NCBI GenBank assembly: GCA_963712595.1
Contig: CAVQIM010000001.1
Coordinates: 620,001-684,000 of the forward strand
Source of the DNA: VRUE01 sp963712595
GTDB lineage: Bacteria > Actinomycetota > Thermoleophilia > Solirubrobacterales > 70-9
Reading direction: 5' to 3'
Length of the DNA: 64,000 bases
Below, one piece after another: positions 1 through 8,147 of the stretch. The notes beneath the pieces are model-generated. The model had not been told where the DNA came from, searched no databases, and saw nothing but the letters and a program-made list of their open reading frames with translations. How positions within the stretch are numbered: position 1 is the first letter of the stretch; the number at the start of each line of letters is the position of its first letter. The position numbers and the translations under genes are program-made.

Positions 1-17
1 CGTCGCCTTTAGATTCT

Positions 18-560
18 ATGATCGACGGCGTGGCGGTTGGAGAGGTCAGGCCTGGCTACGAACTGTGGCGGCCAAATCGGGAAAAAGCCGAGTCGGTCAC
101 GACCAAGTTCGTGCTCGTCTTCCTGCTCGTAGCGACCGCCGTGATCGCGGGCCTGGTGACGATCGCCGGCTTCTCGCTGATGACCGGGGGCAGCACGATG
201 GGGGTCTTCTGCCTGATCTACGCGCTGCTCTACGCCTTCTTCGCCTTCCTCGTCGCCCGCTGGAACCGCGGCATCCTCCCCGTCGCCGCCGCGCTTTCGA
301 CGATCCTGGCGATCTTCTGCGCGACCGGTGCCGAAAGCTGGTTCGCCCGCGACAAGGCAGGCTTCGAAGAGGGGCTGATCCCGGTTCCGATGATCGGCCT
401 GCTCGTCCTCATCCTCCTCCTGCTCCAGGTCATCGTCGTCGCGGTCTGCCTCTATGCCTTCAATCAGGCCTGGAACGTCGAGGAGGAGCGCCCGATCGGC
501 TCGGGCGAGGACTACGGCGCCGGCGCCACCCCCGACGACAGCGCGCCACTGCCGGCCTGA
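18..560 (+). CDS. Hypothetical four-helix membrane protein
   Basis: A 180-residue protein with about four hydrophobic segments (near residues 29-53, 60-80, 86-103 and 123-147) and a polar, acidic, Pro-rich C-terminal tail, so probably an inner-membrane protein with a cytoplasmic tail. I recognise no family. The ATG at 18 gives a short hydrophilic N-terminus before the first helix; a later start cannot be excluded because little upstream sequence is in the window. It is followed by a tRNA gene on the opposite strand, and nothing in the neighbourhood points to a function. Confidence 0.7.
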   Translation: MIDGVAVGEVRPGYELWRPNREKAESVTTKFVLVFLLVATAVIAGLVTIAGFSLMTGGSTMGVFCLIYALLYAFFAFLVARWNRGILPVAAALSTILAIFCATGAESWFARDKAGFEEGLIPVPMIGLLVLILLLLQVIVVAVCLYAFNQAWNVEEERPIGSGEDYGAGATPDDSAPLPA

Positions 561-574
561 CTATTTCGCGGCTA

Positions 575-657
575 TGCCGGAGGTGGGATTCGAACCCACA
601 AGCCCGTTAGGGCAATCGATTTTGAGTCGATCGCGTATGCCGTTCCGCCACTCCGGC
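575..657 (-). tRNA. tRNA-Leu (anticodon CAA)
   Basis: Read on the minus strand this folds as a class II tRNA. The acceptor stem pairs GCCGGAG with CTCCGGC, the T arm contains GGGTTCGAATCCC, a long variable arm is present (TGCCCTAACGGGCT region), and the anticodon loop CTCAAAA sits between pairing GATCGA and TCGATT, giving anticodon CAA. The long variable arm agrees with leucine. The 3' CCA is not encoded; the base after the acceptor stem (575) would be the A discriminator. Confidence 0.95.
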
Positions 658-743
658 GCCACCAGAAAGATAGACCGGTCAGCCCCGTGTCGCCCGGTTG
701 ACCTGGCTGGGCAGCCGGGGCGCGACTAGACTCCCCCCGCGTT

Positions 744-1586
744 ATGCGCATCCACCACCTCAACTGCGGCTCGTTCTGCCCACACGGGAGGCGATTGATC
801 AACGGGGAGGGCGGCCTGCTCGAGCGAGCCTCGGTCGTCTGCCACTGCCTCCTGATCGAGGCCGGCGACGGGCTCGTGCTTGTCGACACCGGCTTCGGGA
901 TGGAGGACGCGCGCAACCCACGCCAGCTCGGCGTCCTCTTCGGCGCGATGATGCGGCCCCGGCCCGAAGTCGCCACCACGGCGCTGGCCCAGATCGAAGC
1001 GCTCGGCTTCGCCGCCGGCGACGTCAAGCACATAGTCGCCACCCACCTCGACCTCGATCACGCCGGCGGCCTGCCCGACTTCCCCGAGGCCGAGGTTCAC
1101 GTCTTCGCGCCAGAGCTGCAGGCCGCCCTGCACCCGCGGCTCGACGAGCGGCTTCGCTACATCGGCGGCGCCCACTGGAAGCACAGCCCGCGCTGGATCG
1201 AGCACGGCGCCGGCGGCGACGATTGGTTCGGCTTCGGCAGCGTGCGGATCCTGCCCGACCTCGACACCGAGGTCCTGCTGGTGCCGCTGCTCGGCCACTC
1301 GCGCGGCCACACCGGGGTCGCCGTCAAGACGGCCGAGGGCTGGCTGCTGCACTGCGGCGACGCCTACTTCAACCACGGCGAGGTGGCGACGCCGCCGAGC
1401 TGCCCGCCGGTGCTGCGCTTCTTCCAGAACCTGACCGTCGTCGACCGCAAGGCGCGAAAGTCGAACCAGGAGCGCCTGCGCGAGCTGGCCCGCGCCCACG
1501 GCGATGAGGTCAAGCTCTTCTGCGCCCACGACCCGCGCGAGCTGGAGCTGGCGCAGGCAAAGGCCGCCAGCGCCGCGGCAGCGTGA
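744..1586 (+). CDS. MBL-fold metallo-hydrolase (lactonase-like)
   Basis: A 280-residue metallo-beta-lactamase-fold hydrolase, in length and layout like N-acyl-homoserine-lactonase-type enzymes. The metal site is visible: THLDLDH at residues 100-106, then a His in GHSRGHTG, an Asp in HCGDAYF, and a late His in FCAHDPRE. The second ligand position of the usual HxHxDH is Asp here (HxDxDH). There is no signal peptide, so it should be cytosolic. The stop overlaps the GTG start of the acetoacetyl-CoA synthetase (GTGA), implying co-translation; the substrate could be a lactone, thioester or phosphodiester and cannot be read from the sequence. Confidence 0.8.
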   Translation: MRIHHLNCGSFCPHGRRLINGEGGLLERASVVCHCLLIEAGDGLVLVDTGFGMEDARNPRQLGVLFGAMMRPRPEVATTALAQIEALGFAAGDVKHIVATHLDLDHAGGLPDFPEAEVHVFAPELQAALHPRLDERLRYIGGAHWKHSPRWIEHGAGGDDWFGFGSVRILPDLDTEVLLVPLLGHSRGHTGVAVKTAEGWLLHCGDAYFNHGEVATPPSCPPVLRFFQNLTVVDRKARKSNQERLRELARAHGDEVKLFCAHDPRELELAQAKAASAAAA

Positions 1587-3562
1587 GCCACCCAGCGCCC
1601 GAGAAGCTCTGGGAGCCATCCGCCGAGCTGATCGAGCGCTCGCGCCTGCGCGAGTACATGCGCTGGCTGGAGGTGGAGCGCGGGCACTCGTTCGCTGACT
1701 ACGACGAGCTCTGGCGCTGGTCGGTGGAAGACCTCGAGGGCTTTTGGTCCTCGATCTGGGACTTCTTCGCCGTGCAGGCCGACGGCGAGCGCGGACCGGC
1801 GCTGGGCAGGCGCGAGATGCCGGGAGCCGAGTGGTTCGGGGGCACGAGCCTCAACTACGCAGAGCACGCCTTCGCCGGAAAGGACGATGCCGAGACGGCG
1901 ATCCTGCACGCCTCAGAGCTGCGCGAGCTGGACGAGCTCAGCTGGGGCGAGCTACGCGAGCAGGTGGCGGCTCTCGCCGCCGGGCTGCGCGAGCTGGGCG
2001 TCGAGCGGGGCGACCGCGTCGTCGCCTACATGCCCAACGTCCCCGAGACGATCGTCGCCTTCCTCGCCAGCGCCAGCATCGGCGCGATCTGGTCGAGCTG
2101 CTCACCCGACTTCGGCCCCGCCAGCGTGATCGACCGCTTCGCCCAGATCGAGCCCAAGGTTCTCTTTGCCGTAGACGGCTACCGCTACGGCGGCAAGGAC
2201 TTCGACCGCCGCGAGACGATCGCCGGGTTGCAGGAGGCGATGCCGAGCCTGCGGCGCACCGTCGTCCTGCCCTACCTCGATGCCGACCCGGACCTCTCCG
2301 CGCTGCGCGACGCGATGCGCTGGGACGAGCTGCTCGCCGCCGGCGAGGGCGCGGAGCTGTCCTTCGAGCGCGTCCCCTTCGACCACCCGCTCTGGGTCCT
2401 TTACTCCTCCGGCACGACCGGGCTGCCGAAGGCGATCGTGCAGTCCCAGGGCGGCATCCTGCTCGAGCACCTGAAGAAGCTCCACCTCCACGTCGACGCC
2501 CACCCCGGCGACCGCCTCTTCTGGTTCACCACCACCGGCTGGATGATGTGGAACTTCCTCGTCTCCGGGCTGCTCACCCGGGCCGCGATCGTCCTCTACG
2601 ACGGCAACCCCGGGCACCCCGACATGGGGGTTCTCTGGGACCTCGCCGAGCGCGCCGGGGTGACGACGTTCGGCACCAGCGCCTCCTACATCGCCGCCTG
2701 CATGAAGGCGGGGGTGGAGCCCGGCGCCGGCCGCGACCTCAGCCGCTTGGGGGCGGTCGGATCGACCGGGTCCCCCCTCTCACCCGAGGGCTTCGACTGG
2801 ATCTACGAGCAGCTCGGCGCCGAGACCTGGCTCTTCTCGACCAGCGGCGGCACCGACCTCTGCACCGCCTTCGTCGGCGGCGTCGCCCTCCTCCCCGTCT
2901 ACCGCGGCGAGCTGCAGGGCCGCGCCCTCGGCGCCGCGGTCGAGGCCTGGGACGAAGACGGCAACTCCGTGGTCGACGAGGTCGGTGAGCTGGTCGTCAC
3001 CGAGCCGATGCCGTCGATGCCGGTCTACTTCTGGGGCGCCCCCGACGGCAGCCGCTATCGGGGCAGCTACTTCGAGCACTACCCGGGCGTCTGGCGCCAC
3101 GGCGACTGGATCGAAATCACCTCGCGCGGCACCGCCGTCATCTACGGTCGCTCGGACTCGACGATCAACCGCTCCGGCATCCGCATGGGGACGAGCGAGA
3201 TCTACCGCGCGGTGCTGGGGCTCGACGAGATCGTCGACGCCCTCGTCGTCGACGTCCCCCGCCCCGGCACCGAGGGCTGGATGCCGCTCTTCGTCGTCCT
3301 GCGCGAGGGTGCGGTGCTCGACGATGAGCTGCGGGGTGAGATCGCCCGCCGGGTCCGCGCCCAGTGCTCCCCACGCCACGTCCCCGACGAGGTTTTCGCG
3401 ATCGCCGAGGTGCCGCGCACGCTCAGCGGCAAGGTGCTCGAGGTGCCGGTGAAGCGGATCCTGATGGGCACCGCCCCCGAGCAGGCCGCCAGCCGCGACT
3501 CGCTGGCCAATCCCGCCGCCCTCGACTACTTCGTCGAGATGGCCGGCTCGCTCGACACCTGA
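1583..3562 (+). CDS. Acetoacetate--CoA ligase (acetoacetyl-CoA synthetase)
   Basis: A 659-residue ANL-superfamily enzyme that would activate acetoacetate to acetoacetyl-CoA with ATP. The N-terminal ACAS_N-like region (LWEPSAELIERSRLREYMRWL) is typical of acetoacetyl-CoA synthetases. The P-loop YSSGTTGLPKAIVQ lies near residue 273, and the C-terminal domain ends with the acyladenylate lysine context RTLSGKVLEVPVKRIL. Length matches the family (about 650). The GTG start is chosen because it overlaps the upstream stop by 4 bp. It converges with the acyl-CoA carboxylase gene 6 bp away. Together with HMG-CoA lyase, which releases acetoacetate, it suggests a leucine/ketone-body salvage block. Confidence 0.9.
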   Translation: MSHPAPEKLWEPSAELIERSRLREYMRWLEVERGHSFADYDELWRWSVEDLEGFWSSIWDFFAVQADGERGPALGRREMPGAEWFGGTSLNYAEHAFAGKDDAETAILHASELRELDELSWGELREQVAALAAGLRELGVERGDRVVAYMPNVPETIVAFLASASIGAIWSSCSPDFGPASVIDRFAQIEPKVLFAVDGYRYGGKDFDRRETIAGLQEAMPSLRRTVVLPYLDADPDLSALRDAMRWDELLAAGEGAELSFERVPFDHPLWVLYSSGTTGLPKAIVQSQGGILLEHLKKLHLHVDAHPGDRLFWFTTTGWMMWNFLVSGLLTRAAIVLYDGNPGHPDMGVLWDLAERAGVTTFGTSASYIAACMKAGVEPGAGRDLSRLGAVGSTGSPLSPEGFDWIYEQLGAETWLFSTSGGTDLCTAFVGGVALLPVYRGELQGRALGAAVEAWDEDGNSVVDEVGELVVTEPMPSMPVYFWGAPDGSRYRGSYFEHYPGVWRHGDWIEITSRGTAVIYGRSDSTINRSGIRMGTSEIYRAVLGLDEIVDALVVDVPRPGTEGWMPLFVVLREGAVLDDELRGEIARRVRAQCSPRHVPDEVFAIAEVPRTLSGKVLEVPVKRILMGTAPEQAASRDSLANPAALDYFVEMAGSLDT

Positions 3563-3568
3563 CCGGTC

Positions 3569-5089
3569 TCAGGCCGGCGTGATCGGGTTGCGGCGCTCGG
3601 CGAAGGAACGATCGCGGCTGGCAACCAGGGCGAAGCGGCGGATCAGGTCGGCGCGCAGGTTCGCGGGCTCGACCACGGCGTCGACGACCAGCTCCGAGGC
3701 GAGGTGGAGGATGTCGATGTCCTCGGCGTACTCCTCGCGCTTGCGCGCGACGAACTCCTCGCGCTCGGCCTCATCCTCGATCGCCTGGATCTGGTTGTAG
3801 AAGACGGCGTTGATCGCCGCCTGCGGGCCCATCACCGCGATCGAGGCACTGGGCAGGGCGATGCAGCAGTCGGGCTCGAAGGCGGGTCCCGCCATCGCGT
3901 AGAGGCCGGCGCCGTAGGCCTTGCGCACGACCACCGAGATCTTCGGCACGGTCGCTTCGGAGACGGCACTGATCATCTTCGCCCCGTGGCGGATGATCCC
4001 GTGGCGCTCGACCGCGGTGCCGATCATGAAGCCCGGCACGTCGGCGAGGAAGAGCAGCGGCACGTTGAAGGCGTTGCAGGTCTGGATGAAACGCGCGGCC
4101 TTGTCGGAGGAGTCGACGAAGAGGACGCCGCCGGTGTACCGGGGCTGGTTGGCGACGACGCCGACGACGCGGCCGTCGAGGCGGCCGTAGCCGACGATCA
4201 GCTCCTTCGCCCAGCGCTTGTGCACGGGCAGGAAGCTCTCGGCGTCGAGCAGCGAGTCGAGCAGCAGCTGCATGTCGAAGGGGCGGTTCTCGTCGGCCGG
4301 GACGATCTCGGCGATCGGCGTGTCCGAGGCGGGGTCGGCCGACGGCGCAACCGGCGGCTCCTCTCGCCAGCTTCCGGGCATGAAGGAGAGGTAGCGCTTG
4401 GCGAGGTCGATCGCCTCCTCGTCGCTCTTGACCAGGAAGTGTCCGCAGCCCGAGACGCCCGTGTGCATCTTGGCGCCGCCCATCTCCTCCAGGGTCACCT
4501 TTTCGCCGATCACCATCTCCGCCATTCGCGGCGAGCCGAGGTACATCGAGGCGTTGCCGTCGCGCATGATCACCACGTCGCAGAAGGCCGGGATGTAGGC
4601 GCCGCCGGCGGCGCTCGGCCCGAACAGCAGGCAGATCTGGGGCACCTGCCCGGAGAGCCGCACCTCGTTGTGGAAGATCCGCCCGGCGCCGCGGCGGCCG
4701 GGGAACATCTGCACCTGGTCCGTTATCCGCGCCCCCGCCGAGTCGACCAGGTAGACCATCGGCACCTGCAGGGCCAGTGCCCGCTCCTGGATGCGGAGGA
4801 TCTTCTCCACCGTCTTCGGCCCCCAGGAGCCGGCCTTGACGGTCGGGTCGTTGGCCATCAGGGCAACGCGGCGGCCGTCGATCAGGGCGAGGCCGGTGAC
4901 GACGCCGTCGGCCCCCAGGCCCTCCTTCTCCCAGTTGGCCAGCGCAGCCTCCTCGGCGAAGGAGCCCGGGTCGACGAGGCGCTCGACCCGCTCACGCACG
5001 GGCAGCTTTCCCTGCTCGGCGGTCTTCTCGTGGTGGCGCTGCGGCCCGCCGGCGAGAGCGGCCTCAAGGGCATGGGCGAAGTCGGACAC
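3569..5089 (-). CDS. Acyl-CoA carboxylase, carboxyltransferase beta subunit
   Basis: About 506 residues of the propionyl/methylcrotonyl-CoA carboxylase beta family, which transfers the carboxyl group from carboxybiotin to an acyl-CoA. Recognisable segments are GKLPVRERVERLVDPGSF at the N-terminus, the first crotonase-like half with SAGARITDQVQMFPGR and GPSAAGGAYIPAFCD, and the second half with DVPGFMIGTAVERHGIIRHGAK and KAYGAGLYAMAG. I choose the GTG at 5089 (VSDFAHALEAAL) because the frame upstream runs through an intergenic repeat and has no family similarity. No biotin-carboxylase alpha subunit is present here. The HMG-CoA lyase just upstream on the same strand favours a methylcrotonyl-CoA role, but propionyl-CoA remains possible. 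Confidence 0.88.
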   Translation of the reverse strand: MSDFAHALEAALAGGPQRHHEKTAEQGKLPVRERVERLVDPGSFAEEAALANWEKEGLGADGVVTGLALIDGRRVALMANDPTVKAGSWGPKTVEKILRIQERALALQVPMVYLVDSAGARITDQVQMFPGRRGAGRIFHNEVRLSGQVPQICLLFGPSAAGGAYIPAFCDVVIMRDGNASMYLGSPRMAEMVIGEKVTLEEMGGAKMHTGVSGCGHFLVKSDEEAIDLAKRYLSFMPGSWREEPPVAPSADPASDTPIAEIVPADENRPFDMQLLLDSLLDAESFLPVHKRWAKELIVGYGRLDGRVVGVVANQPRYTGGVLFVDSSDKAARFIQTCNAFNVPLLFLADVPGFMIGTAVERHGIIRHGAKMISAVSEATVPKISVVVRKAYGAGLYAMAGPAFEPDCCIALPSASIAVMGPQAAINAVFYNQIQAIEDEAEREEFVARKREEYAEDIDILHLASELVVDAVVEPANLRADLIRRFALVASRDRSFAERRNPITPA

Positions 5090-5115
5090 GGCTGCGGAGC
5101 CTATCCGTGGCGGGG

Positions 5116-5350
5116 CTGGCGAGCGCCGGACCAAGCGAGGCAAGGACGCAGGGTGCACCAGAGCGGGCCGCTCGTGCGGCGCATCCGACATTGACCACAC
5201 TGGGGTGGGGTGAATGTCGGATGCGTGTGTCGCGGCCGGCTTCGAGGTATGTCCCCCCGGCGCTCGGAGTGACTGGCCTGAGCGAACCGGATACTCATGG
5301 GCGCGCTATTTGGGCGACTGAGGACGGCGCATCGCGCCGTGTCCGCCGCC
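5116..5350. repeat. Dispersed 3'-end repeat, copy A (interrupted)
   Basis: Two blocks match copy C at 38.2 kb. The first, 5116-5153, contains GCGAGCGCCGGACCAAGCG followed by CAAGGACGCAGGG. The second, 5303-5350, contains GCGCTATTTGGGCGACTGAG and ends GTGTCCGCCGCC. Between them are about 150 bp not in the other copies, including a separate hairpin at 5181-5224. The repeat lies between the HMG-CoA lyase and the carboxylase beta gene and runs into the 3' end of the lyase, whose stop codon (5306-5308) lies inside it. Function unknown. Confidence 0.75.
5181..5224. repeat. Hairpin family 2, copy 1
   Basis: A perfect 12-bp inverted repeat, GCATCCGACATT at 5181-5192 pairing with AATGTCGGATGC at 5213-5224, with an inner region containing TGGGGTGGGG. 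A closely related hairpin with partly different bases but the same layout lies at 56150-56193. Both sit at gene ends, consistent with a transcription terminator or a REP-type element; there is no T-tract. Confidence 0.6.
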
Positions 5351-6280
5351 TCCAGCCGCGCCACGGTGCCAGTCGACGGGGCCGGCGCGGAGCACATGAG
5401 AGCCGAGCGGGCGGCCGAGCACGTCCTGCGCGGCGCGCGAAGCGTTCACCAGCGCCGCCAGGTCGATTCCGGTCTCGATCCCCATCTCGTGCAGCATCGA
5501 GACCACGTCCTCGGTCGCCACGTTGCCGGTCGCCCCAGGCGGCACCGGACATCCGCCCAGCTCGCCGAAGCTCGACTCGAAGGAGTCGATCCCCTGCTCC
5601 AATGCCGCCAACACGTTGGCGAGCCCCTGGCCGCGGGTGTTGTGGAAGTGGGCGGTCAGCTCGACGTCGGAGCCCAGCCGACCGCGCGCCGCCGCGAAGA
5701 ACTCGCCGACCTGGCGGGGATTGGCCATCCCGGTCGTGTCGCCGAAGCCGACCTCGGAGCAGCCGGCGGCGGCGAGCCGCTCGGCGATCGCGAAGACCCG
5801 GTCGGGCGGCACCTCGCCCTCGTACGGGCAGCCGAAGGAGACCGAGATCACGCCCTCGCAGCGCAGGCCCGCCTCGCGGGCGGCGGCGAGGGTCCGCTCC
5901 AGCCCGCCCAGCGACTCCTCGATCGAGCGGTTGACGTTGCGCTGGTTGTGGGTCTCCGAAGCGGAGAGGAAGACGTTGACCTCGTCGAAGCGGTCGCGCA
6001 GCCCGAGCGCTCGCTCCAGCCCGCGCTCGTTTGGGATCAGGACCGAGAAGGCAACCCCCTCGCGTCGCTGCACCCCGGCCAGCACCTCCTCGGCGTCGGC
6101 GAGCTGGGGGATCACCTCCGGCCGCACGAACGAGGTCACCTCGACCCGCCCCAACCCCGTCGCCGAGAGCATGTCGACGAGCCGGATCTTCTCCGCCGTC
6201 GGGATCGTCTCCGGCTCGTTCTGGAAGCCGTCGCGCGGCCCGACCTCGCGGATGCGGACGCTGCGCGGTAGCGGGCTCAT
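5306..6280 (-). CDS. mvaB: Hydroxymethylglutaryl-CoA lyase
   Basis: A 324-residue DRE-TIM metallolyase that would cleave HMG-CoA to acetoacetate and acetyl-CoA. Signature segments are REVGPRDGFQNEPE near residue 11, EVTSFVRPEVIPQLADA, the metal-binding HFHNTRGQGLANVLAAL, and the catalytic-cysteine loop GELGGCPVPPGATGNVATEDV. This is the last leucine-degradation step and supplies the substrate of the acetoacetyl-CoA synthetase nearby. The C-terminus is odd: after the core, the last 14 residues (ending MRRPQSPK) and the stop codon are encoded by a dispersed intergenic repeat, so the original end has probably been replaced. Confidence 0.93.
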   Translation of the reverse strand: MSPLPRSVRIREVGPRDGFQNEPETIPTAEKIRLVDMLSATGLGRVEVTSFVRPEVIPQLADAEEVLAGVQRREGVAFSVLIPNERGLERALGLRDRFDEVNVFLSASETHNQRNVNRSIEESLGGLERTLAAAREAGLRCEGVISVSFGCPYEGEVPPDRVFAIAERLAAAGCSEVGFGDTTGMANPRQVGEFFAAARGRLGSDVELTAHFHNTRGQGLANVLAALEQGIDSFESSFGELGGCPVPPGATGNVATEDVVSMLHEMGIETGIDLAALVNASRAAQDVLGRPLGSHVLRAGPVDWHRGAAGGGGHGAMRRPQSPK

Positions 6281-6292
6281 CGAGATTCGAGC

Positions 6293-6682
6293 TTACGCAG
6301 TCGGTGGGCCGGCCTGGCCGACCACGCGCCGCTCGTGGGTGCCAACGCCGATCGTTCGCTCGCCTTCGGTCACCTCGACGTCGAAGCGGAGCTTGCGCCC
6401 GTCGACGACCTCGCGCAGGGTGGCGCGCGTGCGGCAGGTGGCCCCCTCCGCTGCCGCTGCCACATGCTTGACGCAGACCTCGAAGCCGACCGTTGCCTGC
6501 CCCTCGGGCAGATGCTCGTAGGCCAGCATCGAGGCGCTGCCCTCCATCATCCCGATCATGCCCGGCGTCGAGAGGACCCCGGTGCCGATCGTGCCGCCGA
6601 CGTCCGTCACGAGCGGCGGAGCGACTGTGAACTCGTCGCTGCGCTCGATCCCGGCGACCAGCGTTTGCTCCAACCCAGCCAT
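6293..6682 (-). CDS. Thioesterase, fluoroacetyl-CoA thioesterase-like hotdog protein
   Basis: A 129-residue single hotdog-fold protein resembling the FlK/thioesterase-superfamily group. Typical features are the opening LEQTLVAGIERSDEFTVAPP, STPGMIGMMEGSASMLAYEHLPEGQATVGFEVCVKHVAAA in the middle, and a C-terminal strand pair ending GVGTHERRVV. It probably hydrolyses a short acyl-CoA. The ATG at 6680-6682 overlaps the stop of the upstream SDR by one base (TGATG), so the two are translationally coupled. The acyl substrate cannot be inferred beyond its location in an acyl-CoA block. Confidence 0.8.
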   Translation of the reverse strand: MAGLEQTLVAGIERSDEFTVAPPLVTDVGGTIGTGVLSTPGMIGMMEGSASMLAYEHLPEGQATVGFEVCVKHVAAAAEGATCRTRATLREVVDGRKLRFDVEVTEGERTIGVGTHERRVVGQAGPPTA

Positions 6683-7416
6683 CAGACCATGCCCAAGCCG
6701 CCGCTTACGCCCAGGGTCTCGCCCGTCACGTAGGTGGCGTCGTCGGAGACCAGGAAGGCGGCCGCGGCGGCCACCTCCTCGGGCTGACCGAGGCGGCCAA
6801 GCTGGGTCGAGGAGCGCATCGTCTCGATCACCTTCTCGCCGATCTCTCCGAACTCCTTGGCGCCCATCAGCAGCGGGGTCTCGATCGGGCCCGGGGCGAT
6901 CGAGTTGGCGGTGATGCCATAGCGGGCGTTCTCGCGGGCGATCGCCTTCATGAAGGCGACGATGCCGCCCTTGGCGGCAGAGTAGACGGCGGAGCCCTTG
7001 GAGCCGACCCGCCCGGCCTCTGAGGAGATGCTGAGAATGCGGCCATAGCCTGCCTGCTGCATCGCGGGCAGGGCTGCATGGGTGCAGTTGAGAACGCCGA
7101 CGAGGTTGATCGCGATCACCCGCTGCCACTGCTCGGGCGTGGTGTAGGTGAAGAAGCCGAACTCGTCGGTGCCGGCGTTGTTGACGAGGATGTCGAGCGT
7201 GCCCGCTGCCTCGATCGCGGCGCGGGCGGAGTTCAGCTCGGTGACGTCGAGCTCGATCGAGTGGCCGGCGACCTCACCCGCCACCCGCTCGGCCCCCTCG
7301 ACGTCGATGTCCCCGACCCATACCTCGGCGCCCTCGGCAGCGAGACGTGCGGCGATCGCGGCCCCGATCCCGCTGGCGGCTCCGGTCACAAGTGCCTTTC
7401 TCCCCTCCAGCCTCAT
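6682..7416 (-). CDS. SDR-family dehydrogenase (3-hydroxyacyl-CoA/BadH-like)
   Basis: A 244-residue classical short-chain dehydrogenase. It has the cofactor motif TGAASGIGAAIA near residue 11, an acidic residue at the end of strand 2 (GDIDVEGAE) favouring NAD, the NNAG motif, a catalytic Ser in ISSEAGRVGSKGS, YxxxK as YSAAKGG, and a C-terminal GETLGVSGGLGMV. The pattern resembles 2-hydroxycyclohexanecarboxyl-CoA dehydrogenase and related hydroxyacyl-CoA SDRs. It is coupled to the downstream thioesterase. It is divergent from the F420:NADPH oxidoreductase gene 28 bp away, so the two share a promoter region. Confidence 0.85.
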   Translation of the reverse strand: MRLEGRKALVTGAASGIGAAIAARLAAEGAEVWVGDIDVEGAERVAGEVAGHSIELDVTELNSARAAIEAAGTLDILVNNAGTDEFGFFTYTTPEQWQRVIAINLVGVLNCTHAALPAMQQAGYGRILSISSEAGRVGSKGSAVYSAAKGGIVAFMKAIARENARYGITANSIAPGPIETPLLMGAKEFGEIGEKVIETMRSSTQLGRLGQPEEVAAAAAFLVSDDATYVTGETLGVSGGLGMV

Positions 7417-7444
7417 GCGCCGCGCAGCATAGACTGGCGCGTCC

Positions 7445-8137
7445 GTGGCGGACCTGCCCACCATCCCGATCGTCGGCGGCACCGGTGCCCTCGGTGCCGG
7501 CCTGGCGCTGCGCTGGGCCCAGGCGGGGGCACCGATCGCGATCGGCTCGCGATCGGCGGAGCGCGCCGAGGAGGCCGCCGACCGCCTGCGCGCCGTTGTC
7601 CCAAGCGCCAAGGTCGAGGGCCTGCTGAACGAGGATGCCGTCGGGCACGGGGAGATCGTCTTCCTCACCGTTCCCTTCCGCGCCCAGTCCGAGAACCTCA
7701 ACAACCTGCGCGAGGCGCTGAGGCCGGGGCAGATCCTCGTCGACTGCACGGTGCCCCTCGCGGCCGCCGTCAGCGGCAAGGCAACCCGCTCGCTGGGTGT
7801 CTGGCAGGGCTCCGCCGCCCAACAGGCGCAGGAGATGGTCCCGGAGGGAGTCACCGTCGTCGCCGCCCTGCACACGGTGGGCGCCCCTACCCTCGGCAAC
7901 GGCGAGGTGGACCTGGACGAGGACGTGCTGGTGTGCGGTGACCGCAAGGCCGACAAGGCGCGCGTCGCGCGGCTGATCGAGCTGATTCCGGGACTGCGCG
8001 CAGTCAACGCCGGCCCGCTGGAGATGGCGCGGATCGTCGAGCAGCTGACGCCGATGCTGATCTCGGTCAACAGCCGCTACAAGACCCACGCCGGGATCCG
8101 GCTCACCGGCCTGCCCGACGGCGACCACTGGGAGTAG
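7445..8137 (+). CDS. fno: F420:NADPH oxidoreductase
   Basis: A 230-residue enzyme that would exchange hydride between NADP(H) and coenzyme F420. The N-terminal Rossmann motif IPIVGGTGALGAGLALRWAQAG and the NADP-phosphate-binding GSRSAERAEEAA are characteristic of Fno/NpdG. The segment SENLNNLREALRPGQILVDCTVPLA and the C-terminal helices ITPML-like EQLTPMLISVNSRYKTHAGIRLTG also fit. The GTG start gives the usual length. It leads a co-directional run fno-cofD-cofC-cofE, with cofD 10 bp downstream, linking cofactor use with its synthesis. Confidence 0.92.
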   Translation: MADLPTIPIVGGTGALGAGLALRWAQAGAPIAIGSRSAERAEEAADRLRAVVPSAKVEGLLNEDAVGHGEIVFLTVPFRAQSENLNNLREALRPGQILVDCTVPLAAAVSGKATRSLGVWQGSAAQQAQEMVPEGVTVVAALHTVGAPTLGNGEVDLDEDVLVCGDRKADKARVARLIELIPGLRAVNAGPLEMARIVEQLTPMLISVNSRYKTHAGIRLTGLPDGDHWE

Positions 8138-8147
8138 GTAGCAACCG

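Noticed and set aside
3704..5194. A 496-residue plus-strand frame
   Set aside because: Antisense to the acyl-CoA carboxylase beta gene, which has all family motifs.
5090..5200. N-terminal extension of the carboxylase beta subunit up to 5200
   Set aside because: The extra 37 codons fall in the repeat and hairpin and do not resemble the family N-terminus; GTG at 5089 gives the normal start.
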